NCBI GenBank assembly: GCA_016931895.1
Contig: JAFGDY010000162.1
Location: 1-58,829 of the forward strand
Source: Anaerolineae bacterium
GTDB taxonomy: Bacteria; Chloroflexota; Anaerolineae; 4572-78; J111
Reading direction: 5' to 3'
Length of the DNA stretch: 58,829 bases
The position numbers were made by a program, and so were the translations under genes. Shown in pieces: positions 23,241 through 32,847 of the stretch; within the stretch, counting starts at the first letter, position 1, and every line of letters starts with the position of its first letter. A model generated the notes under the pieces. It was not told the origin of the DNA and made no database searches. It saw only the letters and a program-made list of their open reading frames with translations.

Positions 23241-24876
23241 AAAGTATTTAGCCTGGGTTAAAACGGAATATATTGTTCTTTTTGGGCTGATAACGGCTTC
23301 GTTAGTTTTGAATATAACGGGCATTCGGTGGGGCTTACCCAATGAGAATCATTTTGTTTCTTATCAGGGGGATGAACAGGCCTTTCTTAACATGCTGCGG
23401 GGAATGAATCCGGCCCAATTGGATTTTCATCCAGGTAATTTTCGTTTAGGCGGCGGCGTGCCCTACACTCTGGCCGCAGGCATTATGTTGGCCAAAATAG
23501 GGGGATGGATAGAGGTTACCTCGTCTAGCGAGTATTATTATGACCATATTGAAGAATGGGCCAGGTTTTATTTGATTGGCCGGTTCATTTCGGTGGCGGC
23601 GGTTGCTTTAAGCGTAGGAGTCATGTATCTCATTTTACGGGAGTTATATTCTCAAAAACCAATCTGGCTGGCCCTGTTTGGCGCGGCCCTGGTAGCCGTG
23701 ATGCCGGGGATGGTCATTAATGCCCATTTCCTATCATATAATGCCCCCGTTGTTTTTTGGATAGGGTTGTCATTTTACTTTTTGCTGCGAGTATTGAGAA
23801 CCGGACAATGGCGTGATTACGTTTTGGCCGGATTAGCCATTGGTATTGGCATAGCCTTTCGTTACACCGCCGGCCTTTTAATACCCTATCTTTTTTTGGC
23901 TCACGTGCTCAAAAGCAGCCGCGCGAGATGGGGTCGTGCTCAATTGTTGCAGTTGGGAGCAGGATATGGGGCTATGGCCGTCGGTTTTTCCCTCTTGATG
24001 CCGTATGCCTTGCTGGATTTTTTCGCCTTTATCCAGGAAGCATGGTGGGCGATGCGTTATGCCTCTCCTTTGGGCAAACCGTTAGCGGAGCGAATGTATA
24101 ATTTGTGGTTGGGAGGTTTTATGCCCCTGGCTCTGAGCTGGAGCACGTACCTGCTGGCTATGATTGGCCTTGGCTGGATGTTGTTCAAGCGGGGCAAAGG
24201 TAAAGGTGAGATATTGATTCTCGCCTGGCTGATTCCCTCGCTGTTGGTGGCGATGAATGCCAATACCCCGGTGGTGGGACGTATTTTGCCGATTGTTTAT
24301 ATGTTGGTGGTGCCGGCGGTGGGAGTCGTGGGTATGTTCTGGGTTCAACATGGTCAGATACCCCTGCTGAAAAAAGTAGGGATAGGTTTGTTAACGTTAG
24401 TTTTACTGGTTTCTTTAGGGAGTAGCGTTAAAGCCGATGCCTTTTTTCTGACCGATACGGTTCGCGCTGATGCGTCCGCGTGGATTTTAGAAAATATTCC
24501 CAGGGAATCAACCATTGGCTTGATCTACGATCAACCTTACTGGGATAGCCCCGATATTTTGAACCAGCTTTACCATCATCCTGAAAGAACAGAAAAATTA
24601 TATACCTTAAGGGTCTATGAGGAAGAAGGGGATAACTTTTACCAAAATCCGTCTGAGTATTTGGTCGTCAGCCAGCGGCAGTATCGGGCGCAGCCTAATG
24701 CCAGAGATTTGTTGGCGCAGTATGAAGTAGTGGCCGAGTTCATGCCTGTGGTTGATGTAGGGCGAACATCGTTGTGGTATTTTGTTCAGACTGCTGTGGA
24801 GATACGTATTTTTAAATGGGCAGGTTCGGCGGGCAGGGACGTGCTCTTAGAGGAGATGACCAAGGGCTGGTACTAA
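23233..24876 (+). CDS. GT-C family membrane glycosyltransferase (ArnT/GT39-like)
   Basis: The 547-aa polytopic protein has about 11-12 membrane helices. After the first helix an outside loop carries SYQGDEQAFLNMLRG, with the acidic residues expected for a GT-C catalytic site, followed by helices such as ARFYLIGRFISVAAVALSVG and VLAGLAIGIGIAFRY. The C-terminal 120 residues (ADASAWILENIPRESTIGLI...) form a soluble outer domain. Such enzymes use polyprenyl-phosphate sugars on the outer face of the membrane. The start overlaps the methyltransferase by 8 bases. Acceptor and sugar are unknown. Confidence 0.8.
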   Translation: MNKKYLAWVKTEYIVLFGLITASLVLNITGIRWGLPNENHFVSYQGDEQAFLNMLRGMNPAQLDFHPGNFRLGGGVPYTLAAGIMLAKIGGWIEVTSSSEYYYDHIEEWARFYLIGRFISVAAVALSVGVMYLILRELYSQKPIWLALFGAALVAVMPGMVINAHFLSYNAPVVFWIGLSFYFLLRVLRTGQWRDYVLAGLAIGIGIAFRYTAGLLIPYLFLAHVLKSSRARWGRAQLLQLGAGYGAMAVGFSLLMPYALLDFFAFIQEAWWAMRYASPLGKPLAERMYNLWLGGFMPLALSWSTYLLAMIGLGWMLFKRGKGKGEILILAWLIPSLLVAMNANTPVVGRILPIVYMLVVPAVGVVGMFWVQHGQIPLLKKVGIGLLTLVLLVSLGSSVKADAFFLTDTVRADASAWILENIPRESTIGLIYDQPYWDSPDILNQLYHHPERTEKLYTLRVYEEEGDNFYQNPSEYLVVSQRQYRAQPNARDLLAQYEVVAEFMPVVDVGRTSLWYFVQTAVEIRIFKWAGSAGRDVLLEEMTKGWY

Positions 24877-24880
24877 CTCT

Positions 24881-26062
24881 ATGCGCATTTTGATGTTTAC
24901 CCAGTCGTTCCCCAATCGCCGTTACCCCATTGATAGCGAATTTTTGGTCCCGGTAGCGGCTGCGTGGGCGGAGATGGGCCACCAGGTCCGGGTTTTAACC
25001 GTGCGGTATGGTGAACAGGATCCCTTATTTGAGGAACGGGATGGATTCCAGATAAGCAGGTTTCCTTTCTCTTGTCCGCGTTACGAAGAACAGGGTGGTA
25101 AACTGGACGCCGTTTGGTATATGGTTGAATTTTTAATCAAGGGAGGGATGAATTTGTATCGCCAGGTTCAAACATTTCAGCCCGACGTTATTGACTTTGA
25201 GTTTGTGGTGCCCGGCGCTTTGCTTTCTGTTCCTTTGCGAGGTTTGCTGCGTCGCCGCCGTATCCGCAAGTTAATTCGGATATGCGGCAGCGACTATCGC
25301 GTGCCGCGTTCAGTTCCATTTTTAGGTAAATTGCTTCTTCGGTTTGCATTGCGTGATTTTGAAACCATCCACTTTGGCACCCCCGACTTGATTGAGTTGG
25401 CCCAAACGGATGGCCTTTTGCATCATAATCTACTTTTGAATTTCCAGGGTGTGCCCATTGACCTATATAAACCGGACCCGGTGTTGCGTGATTCCAGGCG
25501 CGCCGAAATGGGCCTGGCGGATAAATTTGTGTTGTTGAATGTGGGGCGATGTATTGCGCTCAAAGAACAACACTTGATTATTCGCGCTTTACCCCTCTTG
25601 CAGCAGCATATTCCAAATATTCACTTTGTTTTGGCCGGGGACGGCCCTGAATGGCCTCACCTGCATCGCCTGGCCGCTGAAGTAGGAGTAAGCAACCGGG
25701 TTACTTTGTTGGGGGCGGTTGAACATAGCCGGCTAAACGAAATTCTTAACGTGGCCGACGTGTTTGTATCGCCTCATTATGGGGAGTGGTTTCCTTCTTT
25801 GACCATATTTGAGGCCGCGGCATGCGGGTTGCCGGTAATAGCCAATTTTAAACCTCAATATCTTACTCCTTACGGTTTGGTGGAGAAAGAGCATCTCCTT
25901 CGTTTTGGCGCGGAGGATGTATCGAATTTGGCCCGGCAAGTATTATTTGTTTTTCGGCATCCTGAACAGGCAGAGCGGATGGCTGAAGCGTTCAAAATTC
26001 TCGTCCGGCAACGTTTTAGTGTTTTACAAATGGCCCGGGCTTATCTTGGCGCGGCCAAATAA
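24881..26062 (+). CDS. GT4-type glycosyltransferase
   Basis: The 393-aa protein has two Rossmann domains. The acceptor side begins RILMFTQSFPNRRYPIDSEF; the donor side has LLNVGRCIALKEQHLIIRAL and VLAGDGPEWPHL and the EX7E-like motif in GEWFPSLTIFEAAACGLPVIA. It transfers a nucleotide-activated sugar with retention of configuration, in the cytoplasm at the inner membrane. Length is normal. It lies 4 bases after the GT-C gene, and its stop overlaps the next ATG (TAATG). Confidence 0.9.
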   Translation: MRILMFTQSFPNRRYPIDSEFLVPVAAAWAEMGHQVRVLTVRYGEQDPLFEERDGFQISRFPFSCPRYEEQGGKLDAVWYMVEFLIKGGMNLYRQVQTFQPDVIDFEFVVPGALLSVPLRGLLRRRRIRKLIRICGSDYRVPRSVPFLGKLLLRFALRDFETIHFGTPDLIELAQTDGLLHHNLLLNFQGVPIDLYKPDPVLRDSRRAEMGLADKFVLLNVGRCIALKEQHLIIRALPLLQQHIPNIHFVLAGDGPEWPHLHRLAAEVGVSNRVTLLGAVEHSRLNEILNVADVFVSPHYGEWFPSLTIFEAAACGLPVIANFKPQYLTPYGLVEKEHLLRFGAEDVSNLARQVLFVFRHPEQAERMAEAFKILVRQRFSVLQMARAYLGAAK

Positions 26063-27000
26063 TGGGACCAAAAAAACTTACTATGTGGTTAAGGTTTAGT
26101 TGGCAAAAGGGATTACAGGTGGGGCTAGGCCTGGCTCTGGCCTTGTTTTTTCTTAAGTGGATAAATATTGGGGAAAGTTGGCGTTATTTGGCAGAAATTC
26201 GGCCGTGGCCTTTTGTGGCCACTTGTCTTTTGGGAATTTTAGGCACAACCATCCGTAGTTTTCGTTTTTATGCATTGGTCCGCGCGGTGAGATCGCCGAT
26301 GACGTTGACCCAGAGTATATTTTCTAATTACATTGCCTCATTTTTGGCCATTGTAACGCCTGCGCGGGCCGGGGAAGGGGGCAAAATTTTGTTTTTTGAT
26401 AATAAAAAAAATCTGGCGGCCTGTTTTATCTTTGAAAAGCTGGCTGATTTTGGTTTGTTGGTGCTGGCCGGGGTCTATGGGATGTTGATGTTTCAGAGAT
26501 ACATGGGAGGCTTTGCGATTTTGCTAATAATTATTGTGCTTGGGGTAATGGCCCTGTTCAATGCGGAACGTATTTTGAATTTTGTGTTACGCCGGAATAT
26601 TTTCAAAGAGCGTTGGCTTTGGCCGATCGCGCAACAGATTTCAACAGGGTCCTGGTTTATTTTTTTGGCCCATACTATAGGCATCTGGTTCATAGGTATT
26701 TTGGCTCAAGTGGTGGGCGCCACGGCCCTAAATTTAACCATACCCATTCCCCTAATAATCCAGGTATCTGCCTTAACAACACTCGCCGGCGTTTTATCCG
26801 GCATACCCGGCGGCATTGGCCCCAGTCAGTTTGTGTTTACCACCCTCTTGGCCGAGAATATGCCGGTTGATCATCAACGCCTTGGTATCTTGTCCATTAT
26901 CATTCTCCTGGCTGCGTATATCACAGCCCTGGCCCAAGGCGGCATCGGCTTGCTCATGTATCGCCTGCGGGCCAAAGATACAATCAGGGCCAAGGTATAA
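26062..27000 (+). CDS. UPF0104/LPG synthase transmembrane-region protein
   Basis: The 312-aa protein has about 8 membrane helices and ends with SGIPGGIGPSQFVFTTLLAE, the PGG-G motif of the lysylphosphatidylglycerol synthase transmembrane (flippase-like) family. No soluble aminoacyl-transferase domain is attached. In polysaccharide loci such proteins are thought to move lipid-linked intermediates or help glycosyltransfer, though the role is poorly known. ATG overlaps the previous stop by one base. Confidence 0.85.
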   Translation: MGPKKLTMWLRFSWQKGLQVGLGLALALFFLKWINIGESWRYLAEIRPWPFVATCLLGILGTTIRSFRFYALVRAVRSPMTLTQSIFSNYIASFLAIVTPARAGEGGKILFFDNKKNLAACFIFEKLADFGLLVLAGVYGMLMFQRYMGGFAILLIIIVLGVMALFNAERILNFVLRRNIFKERWLWPIAQQISTGSWFIFLAHTIGIWFIGILAQVVGATALNLTIPIPLIIQVSALTTLAGVLSGIPGGIGPSQFVFTTLLAENMPVDHQRLGILSIIILLAAYITALAQGGIGLLMYRLRAKDTIRAKV

Positions 27001-27033
27001 CCGGGGAGTAATTGACGGGGAGAAAATATTCTT

Positions 27034-27837
27034 GTGAGAATTCGTCGAGTTTGGGCCAAAACTGTCTCGATCTTGCGACAGCCAATTTTTAGATTTCCGC
27101 TGAATGAACCGATAAATGTTGTACCCCACGGTTTGTTTTTAAAAGTATGGCTGGCTCCCTTGGCTATGATAGCCTGGGGTACGTATCTCATTCCCTCCTA
27201 CTTGCGGCGAAATATTTCAATTCAGGTGAATGAGCGGATTGTTGAAGTGCCGCTCCTGTTCCACCTGGTCACTATTAAACCCGGCATGCAAGTTCTTGAG
27301 TTTGGCTGCAATGAATCCAAAGTTTCCATCCAACTGGCTTCTTTAGGGTGTCAGGTTGTTGGCGTTGACCTGGAAGAATATCTGCTCCAGCATCCTAATT
27401 TCTCTTTTGTCAGGGGGGATTTTCTTAATATGGATTTTCCGGTTAATTCATTTGACCTCATTACGGCTGTGTCTGCCCTGGAGCATACCGGCTTAGATTA
27501 TTACTCGGGCCAGGTTTATGACCGGGCTGACTACTTGATCGTTGGTAAAATTTTTGAGTTGTTGAAGAAGGGGGGGCAATTTTTTCTTACGGTTCCATTT
27601 GGCGTGGAACAGATTTTTCCTCCCTATTACCGGGTATATGGGGAAGACATTTATGATTTGTTGAGCAGATTTGAGATGAAACAAGAACACTTTTTTTCAA
27701 ACATAAACGGTAGGGACTGGCTTAGGATTGATAAAAAAACAGCCTTAACCCTCCAGAATTCAGCGGGTGCGGTTAAATGTGTGGGCGTCTTCTTGTGTTC
27801 TAAAGCCGTAGGAGGTCATCTGGCAAAAGATGGGTAG
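27034..27837 (+). CDS. SAM-dependent methyltransferase-like protein
   Basis: The 267-aa protein has motif I VLEFGCNESKVSIQLASLGC and the acidic loop VVGVDLEEYLL, then RGDFLNMDFPVNSFDLITAV and a motif III LLKKGGQFFLTVPFG. The N-terminal 65 residues, including LAPLAMIAWGTYLIPSYL, look like a membrane-associated helix before the fold. It starts with GTG; GGGGAG lies 11 bases upstream. It overlaps the next gene by 8 bases. Its substrate is probably a glycan or lipid-linked glycan. Confidence 0.8.
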   Translation: MRIRRVWAKTVSILRQPIFRFPLNEPINVVPHGLFLKVWLAPLAMIAWGTYLIPSYLRRNISIQVNERIVEVPLLFHLVTIKPGMQVLEFGCNESKVSIQLASLGCQVVGVDLEEYLLQHPNFSFVRGDFLNMDFPVNSFDLITAVSALEHTGLDYYSGQVYDRADYLIVGKIFELLKKGGQFFLTVPFGVEQIFPPYYRVYGEDIYDLLSRFEMKQEHFFSNINGRDWLRIDKKTALTLQNSAGAVKCVGVFLCSKAVGGHLAKDG

Positions 27838-28996
27838 ACCAACAGTTAATTTACCCGACTGGAGGGCCGGGGGGCGTCGAATAATAACCCTGTACCGAGC
27901 CATAGCCGTTCTTATTTTAAATACCTTAGTTTTACTTGTTTGTTTAGAGCTGGGAGCCAGGCTGGGGTTGAGGGTTTGGAATTCTTTTTCAAATTCCAAA
28001 GTTAATACAACCAAACCGGAATATTACGTTTCTCAGGATTGGGCCATAAAATATTGGGAGGAAGATGCACAATCGCATGAGATAGCCTATCGCCCCTGGA
28101 TTCTCTGGCGAAGGGCGCCGTTTGCCGGAACAATGATCAATGTTGATCAGAACGGTATCAGAGAGACACCCGGAGCGGACTGCGGCGAATCTTCTTATAA
28201 GGTATTCACTTTTGGCGGTTCCACCATGTGGGGCAGCGGGTCTCCCGGTTGGGCCACTATTCCCGGGTATTTACAAACCAACCTGGCCGCCTTAAAAGCT
28301 GAGCCGGTTTGTGTGATAAATTTTGGCGAGGCCGGTTATGTTTCAACCCAAAGCCTCATTCAGTTGCAGTTACAATTGCAATCCGGCAACGTTCCTGATT
28401 TAGTGATATTCTACGACGGTATCAACGACGTTTTCAATGCGTATCGTTCGGGGCTGCCGGGAGCGCACGCCCATTTCCAGGAAATCACGACCAAACTGGA
28501 GGGAGGATTACTATCTCACGTTGTTGAAGTAATAAAAGCATCTTCTGCGTTTTATCAATTAATTGATAGGCTCAAACCCAAAGAAACTGAATTTGCAACC
28601 TATCAGCGTGGGGGCTTTGATGCTCCTGGTTTTGCAGACGCAATTATACAAATTTATCTTGGCAATTATAAGATTGTGGAGGCATTGGCCCGGCAGTATG
28701 ATTTTAAATACTACTTCTTCTGGCAGCCTGTTCTTGTTGTTGGCAAAAAGCCTTTAACGGTTGAAGAAGAGTTTATTGTCGCCGGCATAGACCCTAATCT
28801 GATTGAACTTCATTACCTTGTTTATGAGAGAGTACAACTGATCACCGGGTACGATAATCTTTATTATCTGGCTGATGTTTTTGACGATCAGGCGTCTCAG
28901 ATTTATTACGACTATTCTCACGTAACACCTGTTGGCAATGAATTGGTAGTGCAAAGAATGTTGGAGTTAATTGAGAACCGGTTAAATCGAGATTGA
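27830..28996 (+). CDS. Membrane-anchored SGNH hydrolase-like protein
   Basis: The 388-aa protein has one N-terminal membrane helix (AIAVLILNTLVLLVCLELGA) with the rest outside. SGNH/GDSL-like motifs are present: block I FTFGGSTMWGSG with the Ser nucleophile, IFYDGINDVFNAY (block III, GxND) and YYDYSHVTPVGN with the DxxH-type His. It probably removes or adds acyl groups on the exported polysaccharide, as related enzymes do for alginate and O-antigens. The overlap with the previous gene points to one operon. Confidence 0.82.
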   Translation: MGRPTVNLPDWRAGGRRIITLYRAIAVLILNTLVLLVCLELGARLGLRVWNSFSNSKVNTTKPEYYVSQDWAIKYWEEDAQSHEIAYRPWILWRRAPFAGTMINVDQNGIRETPGADCGESSYKVFTFGGSTMWGSGSPGWATIPGYLQTNLAALKAEPVCVINFGEAGYVSTQSLIQLQLQLQSGNVPDLVIFYDGINDVFNAYRSGLPGAHAHFQEITTKLEGGLLSHVVEVIKASSAFYQLIDRLKPKETEFATYQRGGFDAPGFADAIIQIYLGNYKIVEALARQYDFKYYFFWQPVLVVGKKPLTVEEEFIVAGIDPNLIELHYLVYERVQLITGYDNLYYLADVFDDQASQIYYDYSHVTPVGNELVVQRMLELIENRLNRD

Positions 28997-29011
28997 ACTA
29001 ACGGGAGAAGC

Positions 29012-30139
29012 ATGAACATAACTGTGATTGGGCCAGGTTTTACGCGGGCCGGTTATTTGGGCAACCATGTCCGGGCCTTCCCCGAGTGGGACATAGCGTG
29101 TAAGTTGGCTGTGCCCGGCAGTAATTACCAGGCTCAACAGCCGGCCCTTACAGCGCCGGGTTTAGAAGGCTATCAGTTCAAAACAATCAAGGGAATACCC
29201 ATCTGGCCCGGTGATTGGCGGTTACTGTACAGATTGGTGAATTGGGCGGAGTTGGTGCATGTGTACCATACCGCGTTTCCTATCTGTACCCTGGCCGCGG
29301 TGGTGGCTAAAATGCGGCGCAAACCGTTGGTGGTAACAACGGCTGATCATATTGTGCGGAAAGCCGCGCTGTGGCGGTTAAATTCCCACCTGGCCTGGTT
29401 GCTGGCAGATACTGTGGTGGCTTATACCAAAGAGGAAAAGCAGTGGCTGGTCAGCATTGGGGTGAATGAAAAAAAAATTATCAAAGTGCCCTTGGGCATT
29501 GATGTATCGCGGTTACGCTCTCACTATGATGAGAAGAAAAAAAACGGTTATGTTGAAGAGCAAGCGTTAAAGATTCTGTTTGTGGGGCGTAAACATCCTG
29601 ATAAAAATTTAGAAACCCTGATTCGTTGTATGCGGGCGGTTGGTAATAGCGCCGGCCGGCCGGTCAAGTGTATGCTGGTGGGGAGGCGTCACCGTGAAGG
29701 ATATGCCCAAAAATTGGAACAACTGATTGACAAATTGAATCTGAATAATGTTATTGACTTTATTGGCGAAGTGCCCGATGGCGTGAACTTTTTGGATTAC
29801 TATGCTAATGCCGATATTTTTATAGACATTGCCACATTTGGCGCTTTTGAGGTAGTTGTTTTGGAGGCGATGGCCTTTAGTTTACCCATTATCGTTTCCC
29901 GGCGAGTGGGCGTGGCCGAGATTGTGCAAAAGGAAAAGTGTGGTTATATTGTTGATCCCCTGGATGAAGCTCAAATTATACAAACCTTGTTGGCCTTACT
30001 TAAAAACAAAGAAAAACGGCTCCAACTGGGCCAGGCCGGATATTGTGCTGTTCAAGAACGTTACACTTACCGGCAGATGACCAAAAGCCTGGCCGATCTG
30101 TATCGAGCTATGAAAAAAGACAATGCAGTTTGGGGTTAA
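29012..30139 (+). CDS. GT4-type glycosyltransferase
   Basis: A 375-aa two-Rossmann glycosyltransferase: LVHVYHTAFPICTLAAVVAK in the acceptor domain, ILFVGRKHPDKNLETLI and IDFIGEVPDGVNFLDYYANA in the donor domain, and the EX7E motif in GAFEVVVLEAMAFSLPIIVS. A Shine-Dalgarno GGGAG precedes the ATG. It adds one sugar of the repeat unit in the cytoplasm; the sugar cannot be told from sequence. Confidence 0.9.
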   Translation: MNITVIGPGFTRAGYLGNHVRAFPEWDIACKLAVPGSNYQAQQPALTAPGLEGYQFKTIKGIPIWPGDWRLLYRLVNWAELVHVYHTAFPICTLAAVVAKMRRKPLVVTTADHIVRKAALWRLNSHLAWLLADTVVAYTKEEKQWLVSIGVNEKKIIKVPLGIDVSRLRSHYDEKKKNGYVEEQALKILFVGRKHPDKNLETLIRCMRAVGNSAGRPVKCMLVGRRHREGYAQKLEQLIDKLNLNNVIDFIGEVPDGVNFLDYYANADIFIDIATFGAFEVVVLEAMAFSLPIIVSRRVGVAEIVQKEKCGYIVDPLDEAQIIQTLLALLKNKEKRLQLGQAGYCAVQERYTYRQMTKSLADLYRAMKKDNAVWG

Positions 30140-30184
30140 TGAGCGGATAACGTCTTCATCCCTACCCTCAGCAAAGGTTCAACT

Positions 30185-31960
30185 TTGACCGAATATCTAT
30201 TACTGCTCCTCAATACTTTATTAGGCCTGATCTGGCTTCTTGCCCTGCCCCTCTTATTCCATGGGATCGCATTTGGCTATAGCCGCCGTTTTCAACATGT
30301 GCTCGTTTCAGTTCTGGTGGCCAATACTATCCTGCTCACCGTGATGATCGGATTGGGGCTGGCCGGTTGGTTTTATCTATGGAGCGTTGGCGGAACGGCC
30401 CTGGTGTTGGTGGCGGCCCTGGCCTGCTGCCGGCGTTTTTTCCTCTCTCCTACATTTAACGGTGGGCCGGAAATAAATTATCATCATATCTTGGTCTTGA
30501 CCTTGTTTTTATTATTTTGCCTGGGAGCGTTGTTTATTCGTCATTATCCCTATCATAGCGATACCTGGAGCAAGTATCTGGGCGCCGGCGCCGAGGTGGC
30601 CTATACCGGCCGGATTCCCACTTTGGATTTAACCCGCCTGGAATTGGGTTACAGCAATGCCCCCCTGATGATGCTTTACAATGCCTGGGAATTTTCTCTG
30701 TGGGGGCGTAACGATGAGTTCTCTCGCGGTATTCCTGTTTTCTTTTCCACCTTAACCCTACTGTTATTAATAGGCTGGGGGGCTGAGCATACTTCAGCTA
30801 AAGCAGCGCCTTATTTACTGGCCGGGGTGCTTATTATCAGCCAGGCTTTTTTTCGTTCTTTCATTGGCATTATCCAGGAACCGCCGTTGCTTTTTTCTGT
30901 GACCGCAATGTTCTATTGGCTGGAGCGTTACTTTAACGGTAAATCTTTGGTAAGCTACGCCATGTTGGCGATGGCGGCCGGCCTGGCGGTGCTGTCTAAG
31001 TTTTCAGCGCCTATTCCGGTAGCTTTAGTACTTGTGATCGCTTTGGCGGTTCAGCCGCGCCGTTTGCCGGTGAAATTGCTTTTAGGCGTGATAGCGACCC
31101 TACCGGCCTTGCTTTGGTTGGGCCGAAATGCGCTTGTTTGGGGCAATCCCCTCTATCCGTTTATGGTTAGTTTGTTCCCCACCCATGAACCGATCCGTAC
31201 ATTAAGTTTGCTTGGCGCGGCAATGACCGGCGATATTCTGCAAATAGCCTGGGTCTCGCCCCTGGCCTTCATCAAGGATATGGCTCTCAGTTTTACCCTG
31301 GCCCCATTGGCGGTGGTGATAATGATCCGCTGTCGCAAACAACCGCTGCCCTGGATAGTGGCGCTGGCTGTGTTGTTGACGTTTCTTTTTTTGGTGGTTA
31401 CCGGCGCGCGCTGGTTAGAACGATATTTTTACCCCTATGTGGCTGTTTATGCCCTCTATGGCGGCCTGGCCGTGATAGCCATTGTTGTTTGGGCGCAAAA
31501 ACGGATTGCCCGTTGTTTATCTTGGCCGTGGTTTGCTCTTGGTTTAGCCCTGCTGATGGCTTTTGAATTAGGCGTTCTTTACCTTAAACACCCCGTCCCC
31601 TACTATGCCGAGCCGCACCACCTGGCCGTTCAGGAATATTTTCAAACACACGCGCCCGAGGGCAATACCGTGAACGTGTTGGTCTACCATAGTTTTGTTC
31701 ATTGGTATGATCAAAAACGAGCATATCGTTTGACCCGGTTTTGGGACCCGGATTTTATCTTTCTTACCAACCGGGAGTTTGATGTTTCAGGTGATGGAGA
31801 ATATCTTTATCAGAAACTTAAACAAGCGCGGGTAGACTATATCTACTTTGCGCCCGTGCCTAATCCATACCCTCAGTTCTGGGACACAATTGCGCGTGAC
31901 GATCAACATTTTGAATTGGTGTTGGATAAGTTTGGGGCAAGAATATGGAAATTGAAATGA
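30185..31960 (+). CDS. Polytopic GT-C-like membrane protein
   Basis: The 591-aa protein has about 12-13 membrane helices and a C-terminal outer domain (HHLAVQEYFQTHAPEGNTVN...). The loop HYPYHSDTWSKYLGAGAEV after the third or fourth helix has the acidic and aromatic pattern of GT39/GT83-like catalytic loops, so it may transfer a sugar from a polyprenyl donor on the outer face. Start is a TTG with a weak AAAGG upstream; no ATG fits. It overlaps the next gene. Confidence 0.72.
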   Translation: MTEYLLLLLNTLLGLIWLLALPLLFHGIAFGYSRRFQHVLVSVLVANTILLTVMIGLGLAGWFYLWSVGGTALVLVAALACCRRFFLSPTFNGGPEINYHHILVLTLFLLFCLGALFIRHYPYHSDTWSKYLGAGAEVAYTGRIPTLDLTRLELGYSNAPLMMLYNAWEFSLWGRNDEFSRGIPVFFSTLTLLLLIGWGAEHTSAKAAPYLLAGVLIISQAFFRSFIGIIQEPPLLFSVTAMFYWLERYFNGKSLVSYAMLAMAAGLAVLSKFSAPIPVALVLVIALAVQPRRLPVKLLLGVIATLPALLWLGRNALVWGNPLYPFMVSLFPTHEPIRTLSLLGAAMTGDILQIAWVSPLAFIKDMALSFTLAPLAVVIMIRCRKQPLPWIVALAVLLTFLFLVVTGARWLERYFYPYVAVYALYGGLAVIAIVVWAQKRIARCLSWPWFALGLALLMAFELGVLYLKHPVPYYAEPHHLAVQEYFQTHAPEGNTVNVLVYHSFVHWYDQKRAYRLTRFWDPDFIFLTNREFDVSGDGEYLYQKLKQARVDYIYFAPVPNPYPQFWDTIARDDQHFELVLDKFGARIWKLK

Positions 31961-32823
31961 CCGGCCCAACAGTTAGTGTGGTCATCCCCGCCTATAACGA
32001 GGAAGTCGCCATTGGCCCTGTACTGAAGCAGGTAGTTGAAATCTTAAACGGCGCAACGCCCCGGTATGAGATCATTGTTGTGGACGACGGCTCCGGTGAT
32101 AATACGGCCCAAGTGGCGCAAACCTGCCCCCAGGTCAAGGTTTTGCGCCTTCCCTCTAATCGGGGTTATGGCGCGGCCTTAAAGGCCGGTATTCGCCATG
32201 CCGCCGGCCAGATCATTGTTATCACCGACGCCGACGGCACTTATCCCAACAACCGTATCCCTGACCTGTTGACCCAAATGGCCCAGGCGGATATGGTGGT
32301 GGGGGCGCGCACCCACCCCAACGTCCGGATCCCGGTTTTACGCCGCCCGGCGAAATGGTTTTTACGAAAGCTGGCCGAATACGTGGCCGAGGCCCAAATT
32401 CCCGATCTTAACTCCGGCTTGCGCGCTTTTTATCGCGCCGATGCCTTGCGCTACTTGCCGCTTTTGCCCAACAAGTTTTCTTTTACCACCACCATCACTT
32501 TGTTGACCCTGGCCGACGGCGGGATTATTGAGTACCTGCCCATTGCCTATCACCGGCGGGTGGGAAAATCCAAAATCAAACCGGCGGATGCGTTTTACTT
32601 TTTTGCCCTCACTGTCCGCACCGCCTTGCTCTTTAACCCCCTCAAAGTATTTTTGCCGCCGGGAGCAGCGTTAGTGCTGTTAGGATTAGGCATGGGATTG
32701 TATCAGCTTATGCTCACGTTTGGAATTGCCCAGGCCCCTATCTTTCTTTTTTTATCCGGATTACAGATTATTGCCATGGGCTTGCTGGCCGATTTAATTG
32801 TAAGTTTGCGGCATCGAAGTTGA
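31945..32823 (+). CDS. GT2 glycosyltransferase (polyprenyl-phosphate sugar synthase-like)
   Basis: The 292-aa protein has SVVIPAYNEEVAIGPVL, EIIVVDDGSGDNTAQVA and the metal-binding DxD in ITDADGTYPNNRIPDLL, all typical of dolichol-phosphate mannose synthase-like GT2 enzymes. Two C-terminal membrane helices follow (PPGAALVLLGLGMGLYQLML, LFLSGLQIIAMGLLADLIV). It probably makes the polyprenyl-phosphate sugar donor used by the GT-C proteins of this locus. ATG at 31957 (ATGA overlap with the previous stop) is an alternative start. Confidence 0.9.
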   Translation: MEIEMTGPTVSVVIPAYNEEVAIGPVLKQVVEILNGATPRYEIIVVDDGSGDNTAQVAQTCPQVKVLRLPSNRGYGAALKAGIRHAAGQIIVITDADGTYPNNRIPDLLTQMAQADMVVGARTHPNVRIPVLRRPAKWFLRKLAEYVAEAQIPDLNSGLRAFYRADALRYLPLLPNKFSFTTTITLLTLADGGIIEYLPIAYHRRVGKSKIKPADAFYFFALTVRTALLFNPLKVFLPPGAALVLLGLGMGLYQLMLTFGIAQAPIFLFLSGLQIIAMGLLADLIVSLRHRS

Positions 32824-32847
32824 GGTAGGCGTAAGATTGAGGTTCAA